From contig CBDFFM010000020.1 in the NCBI GenBank assembly GCA_965246785.1, forward strand, positions 62,001-126,000: DNA of 64,000 bases, written 5' to 3'. The first letter of the stretch is position 1. Each line of letters starts with the position of its first letter. Under the pieces are notes generated by a model, which was given only the letters and a program-made list of their open reading frames with translations, did no database searches and was not told the DNA's origin. The DNA comes from UBA1952 sp965246785 (lineage in GTDB: Bacteria > Bacteroidota > Bacteroidia > Chitinophagales > Chitinophagaceae). The translations under genes and the position numbers were made by a program. Below are positions 42,807-51,529 of the stretch, in pieces.

Positions 42807-43679
42807 ATGAAGGCCGTCAAAAACATCCTCCTCACCGACCGGCACACCAGGCCCATCGCCACCGACATTCATTACGATGAGCGGGGCGGGGCGCGCCCGG
42901 CCATCATCTATGCCCACGGCTTCAATGGGTTTAAGGACTGGGGCGGCTTTGACCTCATCGCGCAGCAATTCGCGGAAGCGGGCTTCACCTTCATCAAGTT
43001 CAACTTCGCCTTTAACGGCACTACGCCGGAGCGGCCTGAGGAGTTTGTTGACCTCTCTGCCTACAGCGAGAATAATTACACAAAAGAATTAGACAACCTT
43101 GCCGCCGTCATAGACTGGGCTGCGAGCGCGGCTAACCCTTATGCGCAGTTTATAGACGCCGGCAGGCTGGCCCTTTGCGGCCACAGCAGGGGCGGCGGCA
43201 TTGTGCTCATCAAAGCCGCTGAAGACGCACGCATCAAAGCCGTCGCTACATGGGCTTCTGTCTCGGAATGCAAGACGCCGTGGGGCTCCTGGCCGGCGGA
43301 GCGCATGGCTACGTGGCGGGAGAAAGGCATGGAATACGTGGAGAACGCCCGCACGAAGCAACAGATGCCATTGGGCTACCAGCTTTATGAAGATTACGCG
43401 CAGAACGGCGAGCGTCTAAGCATTGAGGCTGCCGTCAGGCGCCTGCGCGTCCCGCTATTCATCGTGCACGGTACGGAGGATACTTCAGTGCCGGTTGGCA
43501 GCGCCAATAGCCTTAAAGAATGGCAGCCGGCGGCTGAATTGTTTACACTGCCGACCGACCACGTCTTTGGCCGCAGGCATCCCTGGAATGATGCGCACCT
43601 GAAGCTGCCCATGCTGGAAGTGCTGGACAGGACGGTTGCGTTCCTTGGAAAGGCATTGGCCGGCAGTGTCTCAGTTTGA
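42807..43679 (+). CDS. Alpha/beta hydrolase (dienelactone hydrolase-like)
   Basis: 290 residues. YAHGFNGFKDWGGFD is the oxyanion region. The nucleophile elbow is CGHSRGGGIVL (about residues 120-130), the acid lies probably in IVHGTEDTSVPVGSA, and the His in LPTDHVFGRRHPW. No signal peptide, so it is cytoplasmic. Substrate unknown; similar proteins are annotated as dienelactone hydrolase or acyl-peptidase-like. The start at 42807 is preferred because upstream codons overlap the T9SS gene, and the promoter box sits immediately before it. Confidence 0.88.
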   Translation: MKAVKNILLTDRHTRPIATDIHYDERGGARPAIIYAHGFNGFKDWGGFDLIAQQFAEAGFTFIKFNFAFNGTTPERPEEFVDLSAYSENNYTKELDNLAAVIDWAASAANPYAQFIDAGRLALCGHSRGGGIVLIKAAEDARIKAVATWASVSECKTPWGSWPAERMATWREKGMEYVENARTKQQMPLGYQLYEDYAQNGERLSIEAAVRRLRVPLFIVHGTEDTSVPVGSANSLKEWQPAAELFTLPTDHVFGRRHPWNDAHLKLPMLEVLDRTVAFLGKALAGSVSV

Positions 43680-43696
43680 ATTGCTGCTCGCCCAAT

Positions 43697-43776
43697 CTTG
43701 TCATCCCGAATCAAGTTCAGGACAGGTTTCTGAAAGAACCTTGCAACCACACGCAAGGCCCTTTCAGGGTGACAAG
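43697..43776. repeat. REP-like imperfect inverted repeat
   Basis: CTTGTCATCCCGAA at 43697 pairs imperfectly with TTTCAGGGTGACAAG ending at 43776. Related to the GTCATCC repeats at 15566, 36839 and 46299. Confidence 0.6.
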
Positions 43777-43843
43777 TCGCTGTGAACTTTCAAAATGAGA
43801 CATTACCCATTAGCCTGAAGCGCCTGCTTTCTCTGACAGCCCC

Positions 43844-43851
43844 TACTTTTA
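43844..43851 (+). promoter_or_regulatory. Putative -7 promoter box of the DinB-like gene
   Basis: TACTTTTA, one mismatch from TAnnTTTG, ends 4 nt before the ATG at 43856. Confidence 0.35.
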
Positions 43852-43855
43852 TAAC

Positions 43856-44326
43856 ATGAACCACGCTATCGCATCCCTACAGAAGATTCGCGCCTTTGCG
43901 CTGCAGCTCGCCGAAGGCCTGACGGCCGAGGAGCTGAATACCATCCCCGAAGGCTTCAACAACAATATCATCTGGAACCTTGCCCACCTTGTGGCGGCGG
44001 AGCAGGGCGTGTGCTACATACGTGGCGGCGCACAGCCTCGGATGCCCATGGAATACATCAAGGCTTACACACGCGGCTCCAAACCGGAAGGCCCGGTGAG
44101 CGCAGACAATATTGCGGCAATAAAAGCAGCGCTTACCGCTACGTCCCTCACATTGGCCGAAGATCTGGAAGCGGGCGCTTTCGCAAATTATAGTGCCTGG
44201 ACAACGCCTTACGGGCTGGAGCTGACCACGATTGAAGAAGCCTTGCAGTTCCTGCTGTTTCACGAAGGCATCCATTGCGGATACATCATGGCCATGAAGC
44301 GGGCGATGGTAGCGCAGCCTGCTTAG
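43856..44326 (+). CDS. DinB-like (DinB_2) superfamily protein
   Basis: 156 residues forming a probable four-helix bundle. Candidate metal ligands are His in IIWNLAHLVAAEQ and two His in LLFHEGIHCGYIMAMKR, the spacing of the DinB/YfiT superfamily. Members are metal-dependent transferases or thiol-dependent enzymes, many uncharacterised. The IS element's target-site duplication begins 14 bp after the stop, so the coding sequence is intact but any downstream gene was separated from it. Confidence 0.85.
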   Translation: MNHAIASLQKIRAFALQLAEGLTAEELNTIPEGFNNNIIWNLAHLVAAEQGVCYIRGGAQPRMPMEYIKAYTRGSKPEGPVSADNIAAIKAALTATSLTLAEDLEAGAFANYSAWTTPYGLELTTIEEALQFLLFHEGIHCGYIMAMKRAMVAQPA

Positions 44327-44344
44327 CGAAATCCTTACCTACAA

Positions 44345-45417
44345 ACCTGAGTTCGGTTTAAGCGGCGATTAATAATTGCTGTTGTTGTTGGAAAGCGGCG
44401 ATGAGCTTTGGGTTTGTTTCCTCGATATCTTTTCTGATAGAAGGCTTCTTGGGAAAGAAAGAATAAGCGGCTATGGCGCTCATCAGGTTCAGCAGAAAGC
44501 CGTTCAGAGAACGGTGCCTTGTATGCTCTACCTGGCAGATATTCTTTAGCTCGTCATTGACCGTTTCTATCACTGAACGCTTGCGCAAGAGCAGCTTCTC
44601 TTCATTGCTCAGTGCCTTATCCTTCATGTTCCTTCGCACTGCAGTTATAAGCTGGATGCCGTTGCCAAAGAGCATATCGGTAAGCGCTTTTGAGATGTAG
44701 CCCTTATCGCCGAAGAGCTTGCCAAACAGCTTCTCCGTAAGGGTAGTAATAGCCTTTGCATTCCGGTCATCTACATTGGCTTTACTCAGGTAGAAAGACA
44801 GAATCTCTCCCTTATCATTGATCACCAGGTGCAGCTTGAATCCGTAGAACCAGCCCATAGTGCTCTTGCCAATTTTAGCTATGCCAGCAAAGGTTTTGTT
44901 GCGGCGGATGCGCTTGTTGTGACATACCCGAAGAACGGTAGAATCAATAAAGGAGATGCCGGTGCATTCGCCCCGGCAGCAGTGATGGAGAAAAAGCATA
45001 AAGGCCACTGCGCAGCGGTGGCTGAGCTCTACAAAGCGGTTGTAGGAGACAAGGTTGGGGAAGCTGTCTTTGAGATGAACGCAGGCGTATTGGGTGTAGA
45101 AGAACTTGAAGTTTCTGAATCCGCCGGAATGAAAAGCAATGAGCATGGAAATGATTTCAGAATCGCACAGCGATGCTTTCCGGTTGCGGGTTTTGGTTCC
45201 ATTCGAATGGTCGAGGAGCAATTGATGGATGGGGTGTTCGAAAAGCAGGCAGAAATCATCTACGGCAACGAAAATTTCGGTTACTTTGTCAGCGAATAGC
45301 GGTGTGTTCATTTTTGATGTGAGTTGTTTTTAGTCAATCACCTATACATCAAAAACAACGCCGCTATTCGCTTTTTAAGCCACTACTTTTCCACAACTTC
45401 TTATCCCGAACTCAGGT
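44345..45417 (-). mobile_element. IS982-family insertion sequence, complete
   Basis: 1073 bp. Perfect 12-bp terminal inverted repeats ACCTGAGTTCGG (44345-44356) and CCGAACTCAGGT (45406-45417) are flanked by the direct repeat TACAA (44340-44344 and 45418-45422). One intact transposase gene fills it. A long imperfect hairpin, GCGAATAGCGG (45292-45302) with its complement near 45360-45371, covers the transposase start region. Intact ends and target duplication point to a fairly recent insertion between the DinB-like and OmpA genes. Confidence 0.93.
44358..45311 (-). CDS. IS982 family transposase
   Basis: 317 residues. LVSYNRFVELSHRCAVAFML, CTGISFIDSTVLRVCHNKRI, MGWFYGFKLHLVINDKGEIL and KLFGDKGYISKAL are hallmarks of IS982 transposases. 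The DDE acidic residues are probably Asp in FIDST, Asp in FGDKGY and Glu in SVIETVNDEL. It cuts and joins the element's inverted repeats. The frame is uninterrupted, unlike several host genes nearby. The poly-Gln stretch AAFQQQQQLLIAA at the C-terminus lies against the left inverted repeat. Confidence 0.95.
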   Translation of the reverse strand: MNTPLFADKVTEIFVAVDDFCLLFEHPIHQLLLDHSNGTKTRNRKASLCDSEIISMLIAFHSGGFRNFKFFYTQYACVHLKDSFPNLVSYNRFVELSHRCAVAFMLFLHHCCRGECTGISFIDSTVLRVCHNKRIRRNKTFAGIAKIGKSTMGWFYGFKLHLVINDKGEILSFYLSKANVDDRNAKAITTLTEKLFGKLFGDKGYISKALTDMLFGNGIQLITAVRRNMKDKALSNEEKLLLRKRSVIETVNDELKNICQVEHTRHRSLNGFLLNLMSAIAAYSFFPKKPSIRKDIEETNPKLIAAFQQQQQLLIAA

Positions 45418-45477
45418 TACAACGAAAAAACGCCGGCGCATTGAGTGCCGGCGTTTTTGATTTTACGATGTCTGGCT

Positions 45478-46151
45478 TTATCCCTTCCCGGCTTCCTGCG
45501 CAGCGTCTTCCTTCATCTTCGCATTCGCGGTAATCTGGAATTCTACGCGGCGGTTGCCGGCGCGGCCTGTCTCGGTATCATTGGAATACTTCGGGTACTT
45601 CTCACCCATGCCGATGGTCTTGATGCGGCCTGCGCCAATGCCGTGCCCCGTGAGGTATTGAGCCACAGCCTGTGCGCGCTTTTCGGAAAGCGACTGGTTG
45701 TATTCATCCGTGCCCTTACTGTCTGTGTGGCCGTCTATCTCCAGGTCGGTGTCGGCGTAGCCATTCAGGACGGTAACGAGCTTGTCCAGCGAGCGGGCGG
45801 ATTGGTTGTTGAGGGCGCTTTGGTTATAGCCGAAGAGCACGCTTTCGGAAAACTCCACGACGATGCCCTCGCCTACGCGCTCCACCTTCACGCCGGGCAC
45901 GTTCTTCTTGATTTCGTCGGCTTGCTTGTCCATACGGTGGCCGATTACGCCGCCCGTGACGCCGCCCACGGCTGCGCCAATGATGGCGCCGAGGCCGGTA
46001 TTACCGCTAACGCGGCCAATGACGCCGCCTACAACGGCCCCGGAGCCGGCGCCGATGGCTACGCCTTTATCCTGATTGCTCATCTTGCGGGTGGAGGAGC
46101 AACTTGCGCCGAGCATTGCGAGCACGGCAAGGGGAGCACAATACGTTTCAT
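45478..46151 (-). CDS. OmpA family outer membrane lipoprotein, one frameshift in the signal peptide
   Basis: About 224 residues if repaired. The C-terminal OmpA domain binds peptidoglycan (VVEFSESVLFGYNQSALNNQ; LEIDGHTDSKGTDEYNQSLS; NRRVEFQI). A glycine-zipper region (GAGSGAVVGGVIGRVSGNTG) precedes it, as in YiaD-like lipoproteins. The ATG at 46151 reads MKRIVLP and then needs one extra C in the run at 46131-46134 to continue LAVLAMLGASCSS, a perfect lipoprotein signal. The uncorrected frame has only an implausible N-terminus from 46188. I treat it as a sequencing error or a very recent deletion. Confidence 0.85.
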
Positions 46152-46298
46152 GTGTCTGAATGTTTTGGTGATGCCGGAGCGTTTGCAAAGTCCTTGCCAG
46201 CTTTTAGCGCGGCAACAAACTTTTAAGAAGAAGGAGCGAGATAGCCTTAGAAAAGGTTTAATAAGCCCCTGTCCGCGCAGGCTACTTCCCATTCTTTC

Positions 46299-46452
46299 GT
46301 CATCCCGGAACGGGAACTGTCCTTAATGCTGCGGGCAGATGCCATGTAGGCGCCCCCTCGTAGTCGCCCTAAACATAGACGCGTTTCGCAGGGCGGGCAA
46401 GAGGCAACGCTCTTACGTAGCATGCACCTGAAAGTTCCCGTTCCGGGATGAC
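46299..46452. repeat. REP-like inverted repeat, perfect 20-bp arms
   Basis: GTCATCCCGGAACGGGAACT (46299-46318) and its exact complement (46433-46452) are separated by 114 bp. The same arm sequence forms the hairpin at 15566-15646. It fills most of the 46152-46478 gap, where no gene is visible. Confidence 0.85.
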
Positions 46453-46478
46453 AAAAGTTGCTGCGAGGCCTTCTAACA

Positions 46479-46955
46479 TTATACGCCCATCCCCGGCATC
46501 CAGGGACGCGCTACGCCCGCTGCGCGAAATGGCCACGGAATGGTAACTGCGATGATAAGCAGCGCAATGAACGTGCACCAGAACAGCCGGCGGAACTTTG
46601 CCGCAGGCGGCCGGCTGCCCTTCGTGCCCGCATAGCCTACGTGCACCAGGATGATGGCGATAAGCATGCCCGTGATGTGCTCTACGCTCCAGAAGCGCAT
46701 GGGCTGATTCTTCATCACCTCACCCATTGCGCCGCCGGAGAAGACCCGGTGGTAGCCTTTCATAAAATAAAGAGCAAGTCCGAGCAGGAGTTGGATATCG
46801 CAGGCAATAAGTAAGAACAGAGCGTTGCGCTTGTCGCTATTAGTAAAATCCCGCTTGCCGTTAAGGCCGCGCAGGCCGCTGATGAGTGTGAGCACGCCGA
46901 AGAGCAGCACGGCCCAGCGCATGATGTTGTGGAGATGGTTAAGAGCGGTATCCAT
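46479..46955 (-). CDS. Four-helix membrane protein of unknown function
   Basis: 158 residues with four hydrophobic segments (AVLLFGVLTLISGLRG, LFLLIACDIQLLLGLALYF, ITGMLIAIILVHVGYAG, WCTFIALLIIAVTIPWPF). Conserved-looking His residues sit in HNIMRW, VEHITGM and LVHVGYA near membrane faces, which could be haem ligands as in cytochrome b-like proteins, but that is speculative. Directly upstream is a run of four 8-bp GTTGGARY units ending 3 nt before the ATG. Probably an inner membrane protein. Confidence 0.7.
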   Translation of the reverse strand: MDTALNHLHNIMRWAVLLFGVLTLISGLRGLNGKRDFTNSDKRNALFLLIACDIQLLLGLALYFMKGYHRVFSGGAMGEVMKNQPMRFWSVEHITGMLIAIILVHVGYAGTKGSRPPAAKFRRLFWCTFIALLIIAVTIPWPFRAAGVARPWMPGMGV

Positions 46956-46958
46956 GTG

Positions 46959-46988
46959 GTTGGAGCGTTGGAATGTTGGAGTGTTGCG
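46959..46988. repeat. 8-mer tandem repeat (GTTGGARY) before the membrane gene
   Basis: The units GTTGGAGC, GTTGGAAT, GTTGGAGT and a partial GTTGCG. It is the same family as the tract before the DUF58 gene and touches both the start of the 46955 gene and the end of the sulfatase gene. Confidence 0.85.
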
Positions 46989-46996
46989 AAAGTAGC

Positions 46997-48898
46997 TTAC
47001 TGCATGGCGTTATGGATAAGCGTTTCGCGGTAGCGCTGCACAAAAGCTTCTAAGCGTCGCAGCGCGCTGTCTGCCCGCCGGCGAGGGCAAAACATTGTGT
47101 TGGCTCAGGCTGTCCGCTGGATATTCATAGAGAGCCTTTGCGCCCGCACCGCTCCATTGCAGCAGCTTGCCGCCCTCCAGCCACTGGTATGCGCCGCCGG
47201 AGTGTGTGATGGCAAACCGCGGTTCCCTTTGCGTAAACACACTATTGCCGAAGGCAAAAAATGGCTGCCGCCACACCGAGATAATCCAGCACCGATGGCA
47301 ACACATCCAATTGCTGCACTGGCTGGCTATAATATCCGCTTAGCCCACTGTCTCCCGGCGCGAAGAAGAGCAGCGGGATGGCGTACTGCCCCAGCCCCTG
47401 CGCCCAGAAGCCCGCCACCGTTCTGCGGCGAGGCATGGTCGGCGGTGATGATGAAGAGCGTGCTGTCGTACCACGGCTGGCGCGCGGAGGTAGCGAAGAA
47501 TTTGCGCAGCGCCATATCAGTATAGGCAATGCACTGCTGCACGGGCAGCGGGCCGGACGGCAGCGTGCGCCGGTATTCTTCAGGCAAACTGTAAGGCGGA
47601 TGCGCCGCGAGCGTGAAGACAGAAGCTACAAAAGGCGGCTTCATTTTAGAAAGCCCGGCGGCGAAGTATTGCAGGTACGGCTCATCGCGGATGCCCCATG
47701 CGCCGTCGTAATCTGCTTCATTCCCGTACTCGCTGCGGCCATAATACTTCCGGAAGCCAGCGGCTGATGCGAAGATGTCAAACGACATGGTGCCGTTGGT
47801 GCCGCCATGATAGAAAGCGGTGCTGTAGCCTTCCCGCGCCAGCATGCCCGGCAGCGCGTTGATGCGGTTGGTGCCGTAGTTGGAGGTGGTGAAAGCCTCG
47901 TCCATCAGCGTGGGGATGCCGGCGAGGATGGCGGGGATGCCTTCGGCGGAGGTGAGACCATTGGCAAACGCTTGGGTGCAGGTGAGGCTGCGGCCCATGA
48001 GGCTGTCTAAGAAGGGCGTGAAGGAGCGTTCGCCGCCGAGCGCCGTAAATTCCTTGGAGCCGCTTTCCAGGATGATGACGACGATGTTCTTCTTGTGAAA
48101 CGGCCTGCTGCTGTATTGATGGCGGAATGGCATTAGCCGCTCCGCCTCTGCGTCGGGTAGGTAATGCGCTTCTTCCAGCCCATCCGCCGCGAGGGTGGTG
48201 ATGATGCTGAAGGGCGTGTTGAGCACGATGGGCACGTAGCGGCTCCCGGTAACCTGCACCGCATTGCGCAGCCCGATGGGGATGTATTGCAGCCCGCCGC
48301 GTATGCCGACAACTGTCAGGCCAAAGACGATGATGAGCATTACTGATTGCCCCAGCGGAATCAGCCACCGCCGGGCCGGCATTGGGACCGGACGAAGCGG
48401 CGTGACCCGGCGGATGCGGCCATTCCCCCAAATCAGGGCAAGCACAGCCAGTATATCTGCCAGTGGCACGTACCAGTAGCTGATGAGGTAGGAGGGCAGC
48501 ACGCTCCAAAAATCCCCTTGCCGCGAGACGATGCGCAGCACATCGGCTGTGGAGCGCTTGAAGTTGTAGGGGAAGTAGGCCCAGTCGCTCATCTCAAACA
48601 GCAGCGCCAGGCCGTTGCACAGGATGAAGACGGCTTGCGTGAAGCCTTCCCAGCGCGGCCAGCGCCAAAGCGGAACCGGCAGCAGGATGAGGAAGAAGTA
48701 CAGCGCATTGAGCGCGCATATGGCAGAGAGATCGTAGCGCAGCGCGTGGAAGGCGAGGCGGAAAAATTCCCCGACACTCAGTCCCTCAAAATGGCTCCGG
48801 TTGAGCAGCGTGAAGGCGCAGCGGCTGATGAAGAAGAGCAGCAGGAGAAGCAGCACCTGCAAGACGAGGCGGCGGAGGAGCGTGCTGAACAGTTTCAT
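46997..48898 (-). CDS. LTA synthase-like sulfatase (phosphoglycerol transferase family), three frameshifts
   Basis: Start MKLFSTLLRRLVLQVLLLLL at 48898, five N-terminal membrane segments, then a periplasmic sulfatase domain: VVIILESGSKEFTALGGERS, FTPFLDSLMGRSLTCTQAFA with a Thr candidate nucleophile, YDGAWGIRDEPYLQYF, and IITADHAS with the metal ligands. The frame breaks after PQNGG (extra G, run 47411-47413), after DYLGV (extra G near 47271) and after VLPSPA (extra G, run 47074-47076). Corrected, it continues GFWAQGLGQYAIPLLFFAPG, RQPFFAFGNSVF and DSALRRLEAFVQRYRETL to the TAA at 46997, about 632 residues. Such enzymes modify envelope glycans with phosphoglycerol or phosphoethanolamine. Confidence 0.85.
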
Positions 48899-49274
48899 TA
48901 CCGGTATGGCGAAAGTAGCAAGGGTAATGAAATCCATATTTATCTGAAAGACGGCCGCCGATGGCCACGTAAGCTATAATTATCCCGGATAAAGCTTCGC
49001 CGCAGGCGTTGCGCAGAAAACGAATCGCAAGGTTCTGTAGTTGTAGTGATGTTGCCTGCCCATATTATACAGTTCCTTTGTTGCATTATCCCGAGTTGTC
49101 GGGACAGAGCGCCGTTCAGGATCACAGTGGCTTAGAAAGTAGTTAATAATTCACCGCCGCAGTATTCGCTCTACAGGCTGGCAGTTGGGTCAAGTATGGA
49201 AGGCATATGACATGTTCCCGCTGCCGCCAGTCGTACAACGCTTCAACCCACTCAACTTATCTTGCGCTCCCTAC
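48899..49274. other. Intergenic region with little recognisable content
   Basis: 376 bp between the sulfatase and the polysaccharide cluster. TACTTTCG on the minus strand (48910-48917) is a possible -7 box for the sulfatase gene. CCCGAGTTGTCGGG near 49089 and GTTCAGGATCACAG near 49110 look like decayed REP units. Nothing else is supported. Confidence 0.5.
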
Positions 49275-50324
49275 ATGCGCACCATACTCTCCGTCATCGG
49301 CGCACGCCCGCAATTTATCAAGCATGCGCCTGTGCAGCGACAGCTTCAGGCGCAGTTCCATGCCCTTACCCTGCATACCGGCCAGCATTACGATGCGGCC
49401 ATGAGCGGGGCCTTCTTTGAAGAGCTTTCTATACCCGCCCCAGACTATACCCTGCCCGCCCTCCCCGCCCTCGGCCACGGCGCACAGACGGGCCGCATGA
49501 TGGAAGGCATAGAAGCCGTGTGCGGGGAGCTGTGCCCCGACGCCGTGCTCGTCTATGGCGATACCAACACCACTCTCGCCGGAGCGCTCGTGGCGGTCAA
49601 GCTCGGCATCCCCCTCATCCACGTAGAGGCCGGCATCCGCGGCCACAATCGCGCCCTGCCCGAAGAGGTGAACCGCGTCATAGCCGACACCTTCTCCACC
49701 CTCCTCCTCTGCCCCACCCAAGAGGCGGTGGACAATCTGCGCGCCGAAGGCATAGCCCACCCCGGCGTCCGCCTCACCGGCGATGTGATGTGCGATACCC
49801 TCGAAGCCCTGCGGCCGCAAATAGCGCCGCCCCCCGGCGGCCCCTACCACTACGCTACCATCCACCGCCCGTACAATACGGACGACGGCGCGCGGCTGCG
49901 GCGCATTATAGCGGCGCTCAACGCGCTGGCCCACCCGGTGCACCTGCCCCTGCATCCGCGCACGGCGGCGCGGCTTGCGGAGGCCGGCATAGCGGCAGCA
50001 GATTATCCCAATATCCGCTTCACCGGGCCGGTGAGCTACCTGCAGAGCCTTTCCTTCACCGCCGGTGCGGAATGCGTGATTACAGACAGCAGCGGTGTGC
50101 AGAAGGAGGCCTATATGCTGCGCAGGCAGTGCATTACCCTCCGCTCCGAGACGGAATGGGGCGATACCCTGCGCCACGGCTGGAACACACTGCTCTTTGA
50201 AGATGTAGAGCGCATCCCCGAGGCACTGGCGCAAAGGCCGGGCGAATACGTGGAGGGCCTGTTCGGCAACGGGCGTGCGGCGGAGGCGATAGCGGGGATT
50301 ATCAAAGACTACTTTGCAGCATAG
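49275..50324 (+). CDS. wecB: UDP-N-acetylglucosamine 2-epimerase (non-hydrolysing, WecB/WbpI-like)
   Basis: 349 residues. The N-terminal MRTILSVIGARPQFIKHAPV, then VYGDTNTTLAGALVAVKLGI, HVEAGIRGHNRALPEEVNRV and the C-terminal CVITDSSGVQKEAYML are diagnostic. It turns UDP-GlcNAc (or the 2,3-diacetamido uronate form, if a WbpI) into the manno epimer. First gene of the polysaccharide cluster. The start at 49275 is set by the family N-terminus. No UDP-sugar 6-dehydrogenase is in the window. Confidence 0.93.
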   Translation: MRTILSVIGARPQFIKHAPVQRQLQAQFHALTLHTGQHYDAAMSGAFFEELSIPAPDYTLPALPALGHGAQTGRMMEGIEAVCGELCPDAVLVYGDTNTTLAGALVAVKLGIPLIHVEAGIRGHNRALPEEVNRVIADTFSTLLLCPTQEAVDNLRAEGIAHPGVRLTGDVMCDTLEALRPQIAPPPGGPYHYATIHRPYNTDDGARLRRIIAALNALAHPVHLPLHPRTAARLAEAGIAAADYPNIRFTGPVSYLQSLSFTAGAECVITDSSGVQKEAYMLRRQCITLRSETEWGDTLRHGWNTLLFEDVERIPEALAQRPGEYVEGLFGNGRAAEAIAGIIKDYFAA

Positions 50325-50369
50325 ATTAGACCGGAGGCCGGTTGCTGCGCGGTTAATCCTTGACCAGAC

Positions 50370-50400
50370 TTTGCCCCCAAATCTAATAAGGCTAATTTCG
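50370..50400 (+). promoter_or_regulatory. Bacteroidota-type promoter, -33 TTTG and -7 TAATTTCG
   Basis: TTTG (50370-50373), a 19-bp spacer, then TAATTTCG (50393-50400). The spacing is exactly that of the phylum's housekeeping promoters. It is 49 nt before the ATG at 50450 and probably drives the tightly packed genes from 50450 to 53612. Confidence 0.6.
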
Positions 50401-50449
50401 CGGCGCGCCCGGCAGCAAGGCCCGCCCGCATTCAATTACACGGAGCACT

Positions 50450-51529
50450 ATGATGGAATCGGTTTCAGCGGCGGCGGCGCCGGCCATAAGCGTGGCTAAA
50501 GCACCCGGCAAAATCGGCTTCGCAGTAATAGGCTGCGGCCACATTGGCAAGCGCCACGCCGAGATGGTCGCGCGCAATGCGGAGAGCCAGCTCATAGCCC
50601 TGGTGGACGTAAAGGATGAGTCTGAACTGGGCATTGAGCAGTTCGGCGTTCCTTACTTCGCTTCACTGGAAGAGTTGCTCGCTTCGCCGATTGCCACCGA
50701 GATAGACGTCATCAACATTGCCTCGCCCAACGGCTACCACGCGCAGCAGGCGCTGCAATGCCTGGAAGCCCGCAAGCACGTGGTGATAGAGAAGCCCATT
50801 GCCCTCACAAAGGCGGATGCGGAGAAGGTCATTTTTAAGGCCCTGCACGTGCACAAGCACGTCTTTGCCGTGATGCAGAACCGCTACTCCCCGCCCTCCG
50901 AATGGATAAAGGGCCTCATAGAAAGCGGCAAGCTGGGCAAAATATACATGGTGCAGCTTAATTGCTACTGGAACCGCGATAACCGTTACTACAAGCCGGA
51001 TAGCTGGCACGGCACGAAAGACCTGGACGGCGGCACGCTCTTCACCCAATTCTCCCACTTCATAGACATTATGTACTGGCTGTTTGGCGATATTCAGGAC
51101 ATCCAGGCCCGCCTTGCCGACCATAACCATAAAGACCTGACGGATTTTGAGGACAGCGGCTTCGTGAGCTTTGAGTTTGTGAATGGCGGGCTCGGCTGCA
51201 TCAACTTCTCCACCTCTGTGTGGGACAGAAATCTGGAAAGCAGCATGACCATCATTGCCGAGAACGGCAGCGTGAAGATTGGCGGGCAGTATATGGACAA
51301 GGTGGAGTACTGCCACGTGAAGGATTATGAGCTGCCCAATCTGTTGCCCACCAATCCCGGCAACGACTACGGCGCTTATAAAGGCTCCGCCGCCAATCAC
51401 CATTACGTAATAGAAAATGTGGCCGATGTGCTGAAAGGCCGCGCCGCCATCACCACCAATGCGCTGGAAGGCCTGAAAGTGGTGGAAATCATTGACCGTA
51501 TCTATAAAAGCCAGCCGCAACAATCATGA
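50450..51529 (+). CDS. Gfo/Idh/MocA family nucleotide-sugar dehydrogenase (copy 1)
   Basis: 359 residues. The Rossmann motif GFAVIGCGHIGKRHAEM is preceded by an unusual 20-residue Ala-rich N-terminus. HVVIEKPIAL holds the EKP signature, and DSWHGTKDLDGGTLFTQFSH and FGDIQDIQARL lie in the C-terminal sheet. It probably oxidises C3 of a nucleotide sugar so that the adjacent aminotransferase can install a 3-amino group, as WlbA/WlbC do. The substrate is inferred. About 45 percent of this protein visibly repeats in the copy at 61852. Overlaps the next gene by 4 nt. Confidence 0.88.
   Translation: MMESVSAAAAPAISVAKAPGKIGFAVIGCGHIGKRHAEMVARNAESQLIALVDVKDESELGIEQFGVPYFASLEELLASPIATEIDVINIASPNGYHAQQALQCLEARKHVVIEKPIALTKADAEKVIFKALHVHKHVFAVMQNRYSPPSEWIKGLIESGKLGKIYMVQLNCYWNRDNRYYKPDSWHGTKDLDGGTLFTQFSHFIDIMYWLFGDIQDIQARLADHNHKDLTDFEDSGFVSFEFVNGGLGCINFSTSVWDRNLESSMTIIAENGSVKIGGQYMDKVEYCHVKDYELPNLLPTNPGNDYGAYKGSAANHHYVIENVADVLKGRAAITTNALEGLKVVEIIDRIYKSQPQQS

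Noticed and set aside
46080..46292. Separate small gene ending MKRIVLPLPCSQCSAQVAPPP
   Set aside because: Its last residues are the true start of the OmpA lipoprotein in a shifted frame; the rest is intergenic repeat DNA.
48347..48979. Long plus-strand open frame opposite the sulfatase gene (210 codons, Gln/Glu/Arg-rich)
   Set aside because: Antisense shadow of the membrane-spanning part of the sulfatase; composition is the mirror of hydrophobic codons.
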